This document shows positions 24,501 through 38,500 of a stretch of 64,000 nt of DNA, piece after piece. The notes under the pieces are model-generated. The model saw only the letters and a program-made list of their open reading frames with translations, made no database searches and had not been told where the DNA came from. Numbering within the stretch: the stretch's first letter is position 1; each line of letters begins with the position of its first letter. The DNA is from Cardinalis cardinalis (lineage: Eukaryota; Chordata; Aves; Passeriformes; Cardinalidae): the NCBI GenBank assembly GCA_014549065.1, contig JACDOX010000116.1:1603635-1667634 (forward strand). Direction: 5' to 3'. A program made the position numbers and the translations under genes.

Positions 24501-27500
24501 ATAGAAAGGAGAAGTTGCTCAGATATAAGGCANAAGAAAAATACATGCTCTGCAGTTGTATTGGAATATTCATGCTGATGGTTGAAGCTGTAAACGCCTT
24601 CCTAAATTTAAAATTAACTTATGTGTGTTACTGGTATTAGCATTTGCAATCCAGTGTTTATAGAGTTATTAATAGCTACTGTGTTCAGTTTCCCTGACAC
24701 AAATTATGCTATTCCATGTGCATGACTCCTTCCAATGCAGAAGAAGGTTATATCCTAGGCTGTGTTCTTGATAAAGCAGAGAACACATTGCTTCTTGACA
24801 TGTGTGTTATGTCTGTTAAGTTCTTTCAATAACTCTTTTTATGATGAAATTAGGGTCTTGATATGTTCACTGTACTCCATTTTAATTGGTTTTATCTGCT
24901 GCTATCATAACAGCCTTACCTCTGCAGGCAGTTGCATAGGTAATATTTGGAGATCAGAATTCAAGCTCAGACACCCAGTGTCATCCAGCAATTAAGGGTT
25001 ATTTGATAGTCCTGTCTGTGGCTCAGGTGCCAGGGAACTCTTGTCTCTTGTTGACAGTCTTTCTAGCATAATGAAAAATTTCTCCGGGGAAATCTGGGTG
25101 TGGAAGGCTTTCCAAATGGAAATGTTCAAAAGCCTGTGCAAAGTGCAGTTTGAGCCCTAGTGGAGGTTCAAGTCATTGACTGTTTGCTAATAACTATGCA
25201 GTCAGGTCTGGAAGATTTTTAATTTTTTCTGTTACTGGGCTTAGAGAAGGAATAAAAAAGCTTCTGTCTCCATGACANGGGTGCTTATGCGTACTATGAA
25301 GGATAATATTAAATGCTGCAGCATTGCTTTTCTCATGTCTACTCTAATCTTTCATATGAGAGCAGTTTAACAAACATACTGTGTGTACTGTAATACTGTG
25401 CAATTGTAGTCTAACTGTATAAATCAAATTACAGGCAGTTTCATCTCCTCAGGTGATTCACTGGTTTATTAGGTAAGGTAGTCACTTTTACTTTGTTGGG
25501 GTTTTGGCTTTTTTTGTCCACTATGTGTCAAGAGAAACAAAAACATTTCACAAAGAAGCTAAGAAAGGAACATGACACTTTACATAAATAGAGTTTGTAG
25601 TGACTGTAGCATTTCTTTATCTCGTCTTTCACAGTGGGACTGCTTCTCAGTTCTGCCTGCCTGTCCATATGGAAAGGTGAGGTGGATATACTAAAAGTTC
25701 TGNGTTTAGGTGCTTTAATTGCTTATTTTGCCTAATAGATGGATTAACCATTTTAAAGCCTGATTATTTCCTTCATTTTATCTAGGGTAGATGAGGGCAG
25801 AGACAAAAGAATAACAAATTGGATTGCTAAGTGGAGCACTGATCAATAAAGAGTGCTGTCCATTTGGGTAATGGACATCTCTGTCATATCAGCTGTTAAA
25901 GAATTCAGTTGAGATGGGTCCCCATAGATCTACAAACTATACACCATCCAATACAACAGCCATTACTCTACACCCATAAAACGTGGAGGTAAATCTCAGC
26001 AGCTTTGTCTTTGAGATACTGGCTGCTCTCCTTTGCGAAATTGCTCCTTTGTGCTTTGAACCACCTTTCTTTTGGATGCAGCACTTTTTCCTTGGAAGTA
26101 AAGACACATTCACATACATATAACAAGATCCTTATGCTGGTTTGTTTAATAGAATTGATAGCTCTTCAGTTTTCTTGTAGCCAAAGAAAGTAAGAGTTTT
26201 CTTTAAGAAGACTGGCAAACAGCTTTTTCCTTCCACTTAGCAGTCATGAATAACTAGTATGACANAGTCCAGTGACTGTTCAAGAGTCCACTTGTGTCTG
26301 AAGGTGGTGGCCTCACCCTACCAAGTTTTTTCAGCTGGAATTTCACTCTCACCTTTGGTAAAGTACATAAGCAAATGACAGAGATTGGCTGTCAAATTAA
26401 TCTTTCCTGATGTTCATCACAGAAATTGTTCTCTGCTCATGAATGGTGGTGTTTTTTGGAGTGGCATTCTCCATGGCCTCTTTGCACTACACAAAGTACA
26501 GGCAGAAGGCTGAATAACACAGTTTTGTCCTGACGCTCCCCATCTTGGAGAATTTTCTAAAAGTCCATGCTCCGGTATAGTTAGGTCAGGTCATGAAGAT
26601 GACACAGGAGAAAGATTTCCCTGGCAGACAACTGAAGACTTCTGAGGTGAGAAAACATCTCTATATCTCCTCATCCTCTAGGTTAATGATTCTGTGGTAT
26701 CATTGAACCTTAAGCAGTTTAAATAGTTTGAAGTCAGCATAATGCCAAAAAGTTGTGGTGTTTTTTGTGTTAATTGTAATACATTGTTTTAATTTCCCTC
26801 ATGCTTCTTGATACATTTGAATGCAGAACATCCAATTTTCTGTGTACTCTTATCAATCATATGCTGTAAAGACCTCTGGATTGTTCTTGATGAGTTAGTT
26901 GGTGTGCATCAGTGTATGAAGAGCGAAACCTCATATGTGGCTTTCTCTGTTCTGCACTGAGGAGTTGAATCTAAAAGAGTTTTCATGAATTTTACACTTG
27001 CATTTCTGTCCAAATCTTTCCATCTTCTGTGTTACAAATTATGGAATTCCATAAGATGTAATCCTTTCTTCCTTTCACTTTAATGCTTTGTAGGTAAAAT
27101 TAGTTATTCTCAAATAATCTACAGTAATGGACATCTGCTAGATCCATTCTCAAACATAAATATTGTTATGAAGAGCAGACTTTGATTGGGCAGTCAGATG
27201 CAGATCATTAATTTTCAGCTTTGTTGTGTGACTGTTAATGAACTTATTACCCAAATGGCAAGAGTGATTTTACCTATCAAATGTTCCACATATCCCAACA
27301 GGCTGCTCAGTTAGGGGTAACAGGCTGCAACGGGGGTAATTGTTCCATGTAGTGCTCACATTCTGTTGCATTGATTTTTAAGTTTACCTTCTAAACACTT
27401 CTTGTGTTCCTTTCTACTATAATTTTTCTTATTATTTCTCGTACAATGGCACGTCATCATTGGAACATGACTAGAATAGTGGAGAGTAGACCTAGAATGA

Positions 27501-27543
27501 GGAGTCGAGGGAAATTGTAGTGGAATTGTATTGTTAGTCCTGA

Positions 27544-27686
27544 GGTGGTTAGGACTAATTTGGTGGTTAGGACTAACTAATTTGTTTTAGGTGGTCCAGG
27601 ACCCCTAAAATCTGTCTGCATACTCCATGCCCCATGTCCCCTGAGCCTACTCAGTATACTAAAGGTATACTAAGGATGCCTAAGGG
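27544..27686. repeat. Cluster of short tandem duplications
   Basis: GGTGGTTAGGACTAA occurs at 27544-27558 and again at 27562-27576 (period 18). About 80 bases on, GTATACTAA is duplicated (27655-27677; units GTATACTAAAG and GTATACTAAGG), followed by ATGCCTAAGG. These are probably slippage products; no family was recognised. Confidence 0.75.
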
Positions 27687-28135
27687 CTGCCTGTTTGCCA
27701 TTGCTGTATTTCTTAGCTGTCCCTTAGTTTGAGAAGCCTCACTCACCATTGTTACTTACCATATACAAATGTGGCAACACACTTAAAAAAGTATAATACC
27801 AATGTGAACAAAAATAGTATCCTAGCATAACAAGTTTAGGTTATGTGTGGATGTCTGACAGCTCATAGAATTGTGGAAGTTCTTGCCTCTGATATGCTTT
27901 TAAGGTCAGGGGCTGTGTCAAAGCACATTCTGAAAAGACAACCTTCTTGTGATTTTTCTCTTGCTGATTGTAGTCTCTGTCTCTTTTGCTGCAGCATGTA
28001 GTTTTGTGCATTTGATATGCATGGTGCATATTACAGTCTCATTTTTAAAATTGTTTATACTCAAAAGAGAACAGAAGGATGTTGTTGTGGGTCCTTTGGC
28101 TAGAATAATGTTGAAAATAATTTCTTTTACTTTGG

Positions 28136-28285
28136 TCTCTGTAGCAGACTTCATGCATAAGCTTGGACAAGCCACCTATTTTTCTGTTTCTCAATTTCCT
28201 GTCTGGCAAAATAGAAATTACACTAATTTATTCCTTTCCCCAACNGTCAGTTGGGACAATTTATTGATTCTTGTGGTAATTGAAT
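28136..28285 (+). repeat. MIR-family SINE relic
   Basis: Reads GCTTGGACAAGCCACCTATT, TTTCTGTTTCTCAATTTCCT, GTCTGGCAAAATAGAAATTA, CACTAATTTATTCC, paralleling the sense MIR order: CTTGGGCAAGTCACTTAACC, CTCTGAGCCTCAGTTTCCT, CATCTGTAAAATGG, GATAATAATACC. The first 80-90 bases match best; the 3' part is weak, so the end is approximate. It overlaps the plus-strand open frame 27949-28290, which is therefore not a gene. Confidence 0.66.
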
Positions 28286-31200
28286 GCTGAAAATGAGACT
28301 GGAACTATCCAAATACCCAGATGATCTTAAATCTGATATATTGAAGGGACAGTCCCAGCAAAAAAACACCCCTTTCCCAAAGCAGCAAGCAGTATTCTGC
28401 AGTACTGAATCAGAGCTTTTGAATCTTAAAATCTGAAATGTCTTAATTTAAAAAAAGTCNTAAACATCAAACAAACATCCCTCTCTGCACCCCACCCTGT
28501 GACACATCTACTTCCAAACCTCTTGACCGGATAACTCAGACTCAGCAAGCAAAATCTAAACATTTCCTCTTGTAAAAAAATAGGGAGAAAGTAAGGCTTA
28601 GGCTAAATTTGTCCTGGAGTTAGACCCCTGCAATGATTTTATGATGAAGAGATCAATGGTGATAAAGACACACTAGAATAGTTGCACTGAATTTTCTCAT
28701 TAAAAAACATGATATCCAGTGAAAACTGCCTTTTTCTTATGGTTTTAGCATGTGTATTCAGTGGAGTATAAAAAAGGAGTAATAAAAGTGAAATATTTGT
28801 GTATGTGGTTTTTGCCTGTTTGTCACCTGAACAGGAGTATATTTTTCAGCTGAATGCAGTGCTGTTTTCCAGGTAATATGCATCTATTTTTGCAGTGCCA
28901 TTCTAGTAAGTTTAATAAGAATTTGCACATGAAAAAAAAANAACTTCACCATTGTAATCTGGAAAATAAAGAAGCATGCAAGTAATAATTCCAGGTACGA
29001 AACCAGGATTTTACTTGTCAACATTATATCTGTAAGTTTAAATTATTGGGTATAATACTGTCTTGGGTGCTATTTTAAGCATATACAAAGGGTATTTCTT
29101 TTAGTAATTACAAATGTGGCAAATATTAAGCTTTTTTTTTTATATTACCATGGGAACTATTACTGATCCCTATATATATTACAGAATTAATTTTCATAAA
29201 GAGAATTAACAAGTTTAAATGCAATCTCTCTTCTATTACTAGAACCTATTTATATTGGCAAAAACAAATTTATGGCAGAAGAGCAAATAAAAATATGACT
29301 ATTAAAAGCATAAAATCTCCATATTGGGAATTCAGACTTGAGTTTTCATTGTGAATCTGAAAAGGAATCCTAAAGACAAGTATTTAAAAATTCAATTTAG
29401 ATATATATTCCTGCATTCCAGCTTATGTTAACTCAGCTGCAAAATAAAATCATTATTATAGTTTTATTACAGCTAAGCATTTTGGAGGCATTTGTGTGGT
29501 GTTCTTCTGCAAGTGCACTTAGAACAGGCTGCAGATGAATTCACTTAATGATGACTGCAGTACAAAATCAAAAAGTTTTTTGTTTACCTTGCAGAGCACA
29601 CTTGCTCCATGCAGCATATAGCATGAAAATTACGACATGTCAGTATTCTTTGCTTTGCTGTGCTGTTCAATACATTTCTATAATTTATGGAATGCTGTGG
29701 TTATCTGAGGTTTTTTGTTGTTTGTCGGTGGCTTCCTATACCAAGGAAAGATCCATTTAAAATTCAAGACTTTGTTGTGAGAGACCTTGTGTTATCCTTT
29801 TTCAAAGCAGTCTCCCTGTAGTGATGATTTGACATTATATTGGATGACACTAGCAGATTTGGGTCAACCAGTTTTATTTGCTTATAAGAATATTTTCCAA
29901 AATAGAATAAAGTAGCTCTGATCGTGATCCTTGGGAATGCACGCCTTTCACAGGTTAATAAATACTTCAAGTAATCCTGTTTTGATACCAGTATTTTTAT
30001 TCTGTTCATGTTATCCCTTTTTCAGTTCTGTTTTCCTGAGAAATTTTGTTCCATTTACCTTATTTGGAATTTCAATTGCCATTTTTATTTCTAAAAAACA
30101 TTTTAAAATGAAAAAGACTCTTAATGCTTTTTTGTGATAATGTGCTGTTATCTGGAGTAAAATTTTGATAAAGTAGGAATGAAAAAAATTGGGAAAAATT
30201 ACTCAGGAAATTAATCTAGAGGTGTCATCAATCTCAACTTTTGGGTACATTTTGGAGAACTTAATTGCACCAGTGACTGTGAAGCCTAGACTGTCCTGAT
30301 GACAACAGAGGTCACTTGCTCAGGTGTAATATTTTTACTGTTTTTGGAAAGATGATACTCTTCTTGATGGAAGTGAGCAGAGTTTCCTCCAAAATCTGAT
30401 AAGTGTTTACTTTATCTGTTGTGTGCAGGACATGTTTAACGATTAATGATGCTTACAAGTGTTGTTTTTTGGAGCTCCAGTTTAATGTATGTGACATACC
30501 AGTTGCATGTGCTAACTTCAGAGTTAACTTCCGTGTCAAGTGCTACTGACTCTTTATCTTCTGAGTGCATAGGACAACACTGTGGAAGAAATAAAAGCAA
30601 TGGAAAATATTTAATCTTTAATATGCTGTAGCTGAGAGCAGTGTTCCACAAAGGGAAGTGACAAAAGCTCCAGTGTTCTCAGAGCACAGCTAGCTACAGG
30701 AGAACAGAAAAATGTCCGGGGAATTTAAGACTTGCTACTTGTGTGGTAAAGGATGACAAACTGAGCAAAAAATGGGTTCAAGAATTTTAGATGACTCCAG
30801 GTTTGTAGAAACAGAAAATCTGGTTATTGCCATTTGTGGCCCTAGCACCAAGTGCAGAATAAATATTGGTTTTGCCAGTATTTACTGGGCTGGTGGAAAT
30901 TACTGCCTCTGTGGCTTTTGGTGGGGGAGAGTGGGTTGAATTTATTGAGTTTCTTTTTTTAATAAATCTGCTAACATCCTTTTCTTAACTTTATGATGTT
31001 TATTTTAAACTGGGCTAAAGCACAGAGATTCTCAGGGTCTCAGCTTCTGGCAGCCTGTGTTTACATTTGCCCTTCATGACTGTGGAAAAAGGTTTGCCTG
31101 AGCATTAGTCCCAATGCAGTGGTGTTTGCTGAAATCTGTAGTTGAGTTGTGAACTGCCCCATTCCCCTCAGTTATGATACAACTAAATTGAATGTTCTGT

Positions 31201-32471
31201 TGTGTAGAAGAAGAGTCACTGTTAGAGAAGCAAGCCTGTCAATTGTGAAGATTTTTTTTCTCAGTCTTTGCAATACACACTATGAACTTTTGCCTTTAAA
31301 TATGAGAAAGAGACTCCCAAGCACTGCATTTGCAGCTTTCCGGAAGGTTAGCTTATGATATTTCAGCGGGCCAGAAAATGTTCCTTGATTCACTGTGGAG
31401 CAAAAGCATTCCTGTGCTCTTCCACCACCCCTGCTGGGAAGGTGGGAGTTCAGTGTGCACTGGCTTCACAGTTCTAGTTACATCCTTCCACCCTTCAGAA
31501 GGTTTGCTGTACTGAGGAATTTCTTCAGAGTTCAGATTTAAAATACATGTTACCAGTTTGTGTTAGTTCAGAGTCTGTTGATATTCACAAGTGAAAATCT
31601 ATTATATAGCAGCACAGGCTTGATTGCTTTCATGTCTGAGCTCTTAGAAACTAAAATTCTAGGACAGCCCCAAATATTATATTCTAATGAGATGTTTCCA
31701 GTCTAGGAGCATATAATAGCCTTTTAAAACACACTCTTTAGTATAAAAAATCATCTGCTACTTTTAAACTGATGGCTATGGGTTTAAGTCACCTTCTCTA
31801 TACAGTCTGAGTTTAATTGAAGACAGTGAGTCAAATTCTCACGTTACTAAATCTATGCATTAGAACACTATAATTCGGATTATTCACACTATTGTGTCTT
31901 TCTTTGATATCACTGTACCAATTGAAAATGCTGAAAAAGTNAACAATTTAATTTTTAAAAATCATTAGGAACAAATGCAATGCCTCAATATGTGATATGA
32001 CTAGTGGTAGCAAAATAAATTCCTGAAGCAGATTCAGTGATATTTCATCTGGTGTTTCGTTTATTTTAGAGACATAAATTTTATTGGAATGGAATGGTAT
32101 TTTGTTCTGGTGGATATGTCTACTAATATTTTTGCAGTATCAGCCATTTCGTTCTAGAGAGAGTGTTTTTTATGTTTCTTAAAAGATGAAGAGATTGATG
32201 TAGAGAAGGGGGCACCTGTTGGACATTTCTGTAAAATACTGATGCCAAGGGCAACTTCATAGTAATTGCATATCCTGTGACTTCTGCCATGAGCATTATG
32301 ACAGTCATCTAGCCCCTGTAACTTATTTCTGATAGTGATCAGTATACTAGGAAAAATGTTTGCAGTTTTTTCAAAATTTTTCAGCTGTGCTGGCTGTTAG
32401 ATAGTTATGCATATGAATATTTTCATCCAGTCATAATATTTGATCAGAGACGGAAGTGGTCACCAATGTAT
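28286..32471. other. Non-coding stretch, no gene recognised
   Basis: Very AT-rich, especially 28900-29460. Open frames are at most 81 codons. No exon, RNA gene or interspersed repeat was identified. Confidence 0.5.
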
Positions 32472-32571
32472 TTCTCTAAACTTTTTCCAGATGGAATGTG
32501 CTCAATATTCAAATAGTAAAATTCTCTAAACTTTTTCCAGATGGAATGTGCTCAGTATTCAAATAGTATAA
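32472..32571. repeat. 50-bp tandem duplication, two copies
   Basis: The unit beginning TTCTCTAAACTTTTTCCAG starts at 32472 and again at 32522, period 50. The two copies differ at only two positions that I can see: CTCAATATTC versus CTCAGTATTC, and AGTAAAATT versus AGTATAATT. High identity points to a fairly recent event, or to an assembly artefact. Confidence 0.93.
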
Positions 32572-35500
32572 TTGTATCTGTAAGTGCAGATATCAAAATA
32601 GAGAACATAAAATATGATTGACCAGAACTTTTATCAGGAATTGCAAGTGTACAGAGGAAAGGAAACACATTAATGCATTCAACTCTAGATAGCATATGTG
32701 GAAGGTAGGTTAAATATGCTGTTCCAACTATACCTGAGTGAAGTTAATGGGGTTATTTCATCTAATTGTGGTATTGGCATTTCTGCATGTGTGGCTACAC
32801 TCCAACCTGCATCTCTCTGTTTTTTGAGATCCTGCTAAGTGCATGAACTAACCTAGGTGCTACTGAAGAGTTAGTGGATGCATACTGGTTTAGGCTGAAA
32901 AGCTGGAGGAGTTTTCCTGTGGAAGCAGGGATTGAATGACTGACTCAGCTTTGACATCTCATCTTTTGCATGGTCTATTCACAACAACAATATTACTGAA
33001 ACAATTAGGCAGCTCTAGTTTAGTCATATGAAAGAAGACCATGTACAGGCAGGATTAAATTTGTTGCCTAAAATGTTGTCATATTACTTCTTAAAGTCAA
33101 GTCTTTTAATTATGATTTTCAGATAAGAAGAAATATCTAGAACTCTCTGGCGTTTCAGCAACATAGTTCCTCTGCTTGCCTATGCTTACAGTATGTTTTT
33201 TTAAATTTTTGAATTGTGTTCATAAAATATTATATGCTGTTTTGACTGAGAGGAAGTGGGCCCGTTTTTGAGCACAGTGGCCCATTATTGAACCAGTTTG
33301 CGTCTTTTACATTGAGACTATTGATGTTAAGCTGACAATCCCCAATTTTTTTTACATAAAAAAAATTAGCAAAGAAATAATGGTATGATGTTTTAAGGAT
33401 TAAATTTATTTTATTTACATGTTGTATTGGAATACATGAAAGGTAATCTTAAGACTGAATAAAAGTGCTTATTTTTTGTAGATAGGTAANTCTTCATTTC
33501 AGAGATACTGGTATATGTAAGATGAACAGCAGTTTCCTTTGGAAATGAGTCCTTCATCCTTGTTTCTCCTCTCAATTACTTTTTCATCAGAAACTGGGCT
33601 ATTCTTCACTGTAAAGGTATAAGGTGTTTGCATCTGTGTCNGCAATCACAACTCTTGTTAATCAACAGTCTTGCAAGTGAAAAAAGAAAGCCCGAAATGA
33701 CATANAAAGTGAAGTTTCTTCCAACTGTGACAAGAAAAAAAATCTTTAAATATTTTTAGTGCTTATGACCTGCAGAGAGTAAGGTTGGTACACAGGCAGT
33801 GCACTGAAGGACAGTTTAGGAAATCTACTAAGAAAGTATAGAGAATAAACTAAAAATTTTATGGTTCTATTTCCCACTAATATGATAATAAGTCACAGTG
33901 ATGCTGTAGGAAAAGAAAGGAATGTAAAGAAATTCCAGAACACAAATCTGGGTTGATAATCTGCATAAGAATTTATATTAATACTTTATGAATACTCAAG
34001 AAAAGGAAAGTGACCCCATGTTTATCTCTCAATTTTGTTTATGCTTTTCTTAATTATGGTGCTTTTGAAGCTACTTAATTCTGATCATGCATACATTATG
34101 CAAGAGTGGTTTACCCATTTTGAGTTGTTGGTATGCAAGACATTATGGCTTTTAAATTGCAGATGAAACTTGTGCAATTTGTTTTAAAGTGTACAATTCA
34201 GCATTTTGGAACTAATTCTTTATTATCTTTACACATGTCAATGTCCTTTTTGTAATCAAGCCCCACATGATAGAAATCACAGATGTAGTAAAGGCCTCTG
34301 TGCCCTTGCCAAATGAAATCTCAGGCTATTTCTGTAGCTAAAAAACTATTAAAAAATATTCCAATATGTTTTTTTAACTTTGCAATTTCTATGTTTACTG
34401 AAAAACAATTTATTTATAAATTGCCATCTAAGGAATATGCAAATATATTTGGAAAATAATTTTTTTCTATAATAGGTTTTGCTCCTTCTTCCTTTTATTT
34501 CTAATAGCTATAATGAACATCTTAAAAGCATTCCTGGCTATCCTGACCTCTGTATATTACATGCCTTTGACAGCCTATGGCAGGACTGTAGAAATTGGCA
34601 CTGCTTAAATAATCTGAAACCACTCTCCTCATTCCTTGTTTCTGTCCACCCTGAGTCCAGGCATATATTCTTGAAAATCAAAGTAATGCAAATAGAATTA
34701 TAGTCACCAAAATTATGTAGAAAGTTGAAACTTTAAATGTCTGGTAATTGAAGTTACTCTCTTATAATAAGGGTTAAAAAACTCAGTGGGGGAAGAGGAG
34801 AAACCAGGAGATACATTTAGTTAATTTTGTCTGTAATCCCTAAACAGTCCATGCTACCTCTNCAGATTGTCATTCGCCAGCCAAATGTAAAAGCAGCTCT
34901 GTCCTTCCTCATCTGCATACAGGCTAAGTAGTAAGTCTCATTTGTTATTACAAAGGGATTTATTTCAATGGAGAAATGAAGCAGGGGGTTGACAGATAAG
35001 GGCACTTAAGCCCTTGGAGCATTAGAGCAAACTTGTAGAATATGGGCACTGAACACGATAAGCTTTGCCTGCTTTGTTACCGATAGAGCCTTGCTGAGAA
35101 AATATGATGTGGCCTGGCCTGTGGTCTCTTTTCAAGCTTTTCTGGAAGCACTGATTCTTGGAGAAAGCCTGGTCTGCAGGTGTACTACTGAGGTTTCCTT
35201 CTGCTTACCTTTGTAAACAAGGACATGCTGCTTCCAGTGACATAATCCATGGCATATGTTTTGCATTCAAGCATACACATGTAAGCACTTTGTTTTTTTT
35301 TATGTTGCATCTTGTTTTGGGACTTGCAGGAGATTTCTTTGTTGCAAAGCTCTCTGTATGGTAGGCAAATTTAAGTGACTGATAAAAACATCTGATGGGT
35401 TGATCCTTATGAAAAAGGAAAATTCATGCACCTGCCTTTTGACTTTTTATAGTAGTCTCAGAAACATTGTAGATTATATAAGTAGCTTCTTCTACTATGT

Positions 35501-38500
35501 CAGAATCAGACATGCTGCAACTGATCTGGGCAATGAGTCTTTACTGTCACTCATATGGTTGTGGGAGGATAAGCATATTTGTAAAAATCTAAATTTCAAG
35601 CGCCAAGAAAAATTTAAAATACTGAGCTTATTCTCTTTGCACATCCCTTAAATAGAAAGTAACTTTTTGTTCTGATTGTGGAATGAAAAAAAAATCCCCA
35701 ATATTGCATTAGTGTAGGGGCAACTGGATTAAGTGTTTTGTTTTTGACAAATGGATGAATCTTCTGAGGGGATGTGTTTGGATAATGGCAGTATGAAAGG
35801 TAATATTAAGCAAATTGGCCCAAGCAACTAGGAAAAGTACTGGCACAAATTTTACAAAAAGATGTTCAATAGTAGTGCATTGCACAAGCTTAGGGTTGTT
35901 ACAAAATGAATTTAGACATTTAAGACATTCCCTAGAATTATATGTGTATATGTCCTGTTGTGTTAGCAGCATTTTTTTAGTTTGAAAATGGTGATGGCTG
36001 CAGTCAGTTGCTGTTATTTTTAGGTTCAGACCAACATTTGTTAAATGATCTGAGCAAATTTCATAATTGACTGTGTGTCTTTGCAGTCTTACTTTTTCAA
36101 AATAGCACTGGTAAATCATCTTCATAGCTGATGTATTAGTATTCTACTTTAGCTAGTCCACCTGCTTTACATACACAACAAAAAACACGTGCACATGTTA
36201 CTGAGTGTAGAAATAGAATAAAACAATATCCAACCACTTCGTACATCAAGGCAGGAGTCGTTTGGTAGTGTCAGAACCACAAGAGGCATTAATGCCTAAT
36301 TCAGTTTGCATCATTTTTCCTTTAATGTACCCTTATTTATTTAATTTTAAACAGGTATGCTTATGTATACATATGTTCAATAAATATTTTTGTCATGTCT
36401 GCTAGTCACACTCCTACCAGAATTAAATAATGTGGCTATGAGGAAGCTTCAGGTAATGGGCAAAGTCATGTAGTTTTTAGTTACATGAAGGAAATTTTAT
36501 ATAATTTTAGAGCTTTACTTGCTTTCTCATGAGCTTACTGCAATTGGATTTGTGATAGCTGAAATAAATAATAATAAAAAAAATCTCCTTTATCTCTAAA
36601 TTATCCAGGGATTAGAAAGTGATGTTTTTGCTGCGCTGTGGAAATTTCTAGCTGCAAAGGGTTACAAGAAATCAATTAAACAATTAAATCTGTTCTTTTT
36701 GCATGATGAAGTTACGCTGGGTTCAACACTAAAGGAATGTGGAACGGATTTTTTTTTTTTTTGTATTTGGAAATAAAGACAAATTTCTCTAGTGGTTTGA
36801 AGCTACTCAAAGTCTTGAAATGTATGGAAACATACAAGGGCTTGGATTAATGTACAGGCCAGAAATAAAGGACTCAGAAAGGAATGGTGTATCCAATTAA
36901 CTGCACCAATGTGACTACCATGTATGTAAATAAGAAACAAAGACTTGGAGAACAAAAGAAGTATAGCGGAAATAAAAAAGTTAACTAGTTGATTTTCAGA
37001 AATTGTTGAAAGTTTCTGGATTTTTTTTAATGACTTTGCCTCAAAATAGTTTGGTCATTTGTTGCTGCAACATGGGAAGGATTTTGGGAAGGGTTTAGTT
37101 TTTATCTCAGTTCTTCTTTTGTGCTTTCTCAGTATGTCTTGGTAAGTTTTCCTTATAAACTACAACCTTTAAACCAGCTTACCAGCTAATTATAGTTAAA
37201 TATTTTGAAGTGTATGCTCCAGTGTGGGCCAGAGAACTGGGAGGAAGGGAAACCAAGGTCTTACTCAGAAACTTAAAAACATTATGATTGCTTGTATAGC
37301 TAACCTGCTGTAGCTATGATTACTCATGCCATGGAACTGGAGTAAAAGTGAATTTTTAGGAGAAGTATCACAAACCCCCCATTCTTTATCAGCGTCAAAC
37401 TAGATTGTGTGAAATTAGTTTGAAAAAAATGTGCTGTAAACCTCTTAAAAATTAACAGAGTTGGGTGGTGACCTTGGCAGAAATGTTCCTGGTAGTGCAG
37501 CGGGGCAAGTCCATGGCAGTCAGTGGAGTACACAGAGGAAACAGGCCTTTCTACCTTCTTGAGGGAAGGTCTTGTGATTTGAGCCATTTATCTTGAACCT
37601 GGTAATCAGGGCCAGTAATACCTCATGTGGTCTGTGTCTGCGAAAGCTGTCTGTGACAGTGCATATCAAGAACTGAAGAACAATCTCTTGGTTTATTCCA
37701 TTTATAGTAGTTAGTGACAAGCCAGCTGTGGAATTTGCAAGCTATATCAACTAGCCATACAGAGAGGGATAACCCAGAGTACGTTCCAAGAGAGCAGTTA
37801 CTGTTGTAATACAGTGACACTATGATTTATGAAATATCTGACAGATGTGCCACTGAAGAAGTATGTTCTTTGTATCTGTCTTTTGTGCTTACTTGTGTTG
37901 TCCTGGTGACATCCTGTCCCACTACCTGCTGAAATACTTCTGTGCCGTGTTGGAAATGAATGGAAGGCACCTCTTTCTTTCCAAGAAGGAAAAAAAAACA
38001 AGCTATGAATGAGAAATAGGGAGAGTCTGAGTAAGTGAGTCACTGTGCTTTGTCACAGTTGCACTCATTTTATCACACCTGACACAAGCTGAGCAGTACT
38101 TAAGAGTTCAAAGGAGAACACCAGTCCTTACTCTGGTATCATTTAGTTTCAGTTCCAGAGCTGCTATAATATTAGAATACTTCTCAGGCATGGCCTTTTT
38201 TTGTTTGTTTTTGCTTTCAAAGAAAATATCCAAATGGTTCTGTTTAAGCATGACGCTGTTTTTCTTTAACCCCAAGCATTTTCAGCAAGCCTGTGAAATA
38301 ACTGTGGCACTTACTTAGGATCTTAATTTCACTTTTAAGAGGTACACTCCTATTTTATTCTTTTTCTTCCCNCATGTTACATGCTTTCCCAGGAATTCCT
38401 ATGTTTTGCCAAAAAAAATTACCTGGCCAGGTTTTCTGACAACATTTTTTTAAAAATAAAATTATATAAAAAACCCTGACTTTGCTGTCTCTGGCATGAA

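Larger units (their letters stand above)
19901..28134. other. Non-coding stretch, no gene recognised
   Basis: AT-rich DNA with no recognisable exon or RNA gene. Open frames are at most 122 codons (22188-22556, plus, with one hydrophobic stretch but no family resemblance). A T/C-rich tract lies at 21485-21548, and short duplications cluster at 27544-27686. A 6-bp palindromic arm pair, CTGTTC-TTT-GAACAG, is at 20172-20186. Confidence 0.5.

Noticed and set aside
35709..36125. 138-codon minus-strand frame
   Set aside because: No domain resemblance and no exon-like signals; within chance.
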